Shown: piece after piece, positions 5,421 through 5,457 of the stretch
How the letters are laid out: each line of letters opens with the position of its first letter
Position numbering within the stretch: position 1 is the first letter of the stretch
Source: Lentisphaeria bacterium UBA1724
Lineage (GTDB): Bacteria; Verrucomicrobiota; Lentisphaeria; Oligosphaerales; Oligosphaeraceae
Assembly (NCBI GenBank): GCA_002315885.1
Contig: DCIO01000044.1
Location: 3,047-8,503, forward strand
Direction: 5' to 3'
Length of the DNA: 5,457 nucleotides
Notes under the pieces: generated by a model
The model's database searches: none
The model's input: only the letters and a program-made list of their open reading frames with translations
What the model was told of the DNA's origin: nothing
Position numbers and translations under genes: made by a program

Positions 5421-5457
5421 CAGCTAAACAACATTGGCACGGATTTTGGTAAGAAAA

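Larger units (their letters stand above)
5119..5457. other. Non-coding region upstream of dnaA: leader, promoter and possible origin
   Basis: No credible gene is seen in these 339 bases. The part next to dnaA (5161-5260) is fairly GC-rich and carries two small direct repeats. The distal part (about 5310-5457) is AT-rich with T-runs such as TTTTTTTATCC and CTTTTTTCAG. Only imperfect DnaA-box-like words are present: TTATCCATT (5356-5364) and TTTTCTACA (5414-5422), each matching TTATCCACA at seven of nine positions. Origins often lie beside dnaA, so this could be the edge of oriC, but without a box cluster that remains a guess. Confidence 0.45.

Noticed and set aside
5234..5452. Small plus-strand gene of 72 codons upstream of dnaA
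   Set aside because: It has no ribosome binding site and a low-complexity Phe/Lys/Arg-rich product in AT-rich DNA, and it overlaps the likely promoter region.

Overview
The window is bacterial chromosomal DNA with three complete or near-complete housekeeping-type genes on the minus strand and the 3' part of one accessory gene on the plus strand. From the left: (1) the C-terminal 475 codons of a secreted-type right-handed parallel beta-helix protein (plus strand, 1-1428, 5' end outside the window); (2) a 187-bp convergent gap (1429-1615) packed with inverted repeats, namely a 32-bp tandem repeat whose core is a near-perfect palindrome, a separate GC-rich hairpin and a terminator hairpin; (3) upp, uracil phosphoribosyltransferase (minus, 1616-2251); (4) uraA, an NCS2 uracil permease (minus, 2263-3558); (5) a strong intrinsic terminator (3628-3665); (6) dnaA, the replication initiator (minus, best start 5118); and (7) an AT-rich non-coding stretch (5119-5457) upstream of dnaA with short repeats and possible promoter or origin elements.

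uraA and upp form a tight two-gene uracil salvage operon. UraA imports uracil, and Upp condenses it with PRPP to make UMP. The genes are 11 bp apart, and the upp ribosome binding site overlaps the uraA stop codon, so translational coupling is likely. The terminator after dnaA separates this operon from dnaA, which would then be its own transcription unit. No dnaN, recF or rpmH is visible beside dnaA.

Organism: moderately GC-rich coding DNA, AT-rich leaders, weak or absent Shine-Dalgarno sequences before dnaA and uraA, a carbohydrate-type beta-helix protein and short palindromic intergenic repeats. This would fit a member of the PVC group (Lentisphaerota, Kiritimatiellota or Verrucomicrobiota), but that is an inference from general style only; no marker in the window proves it.

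Nothing here looks like a complete new system. The items most worth a second look are the tandem palindromic array with its degenerate fourth copy, the altered DNA-contact motif in DnaA (SHPTV in place of the usual DHTTV), and the repeat-bearing leader upstream of dnaA.
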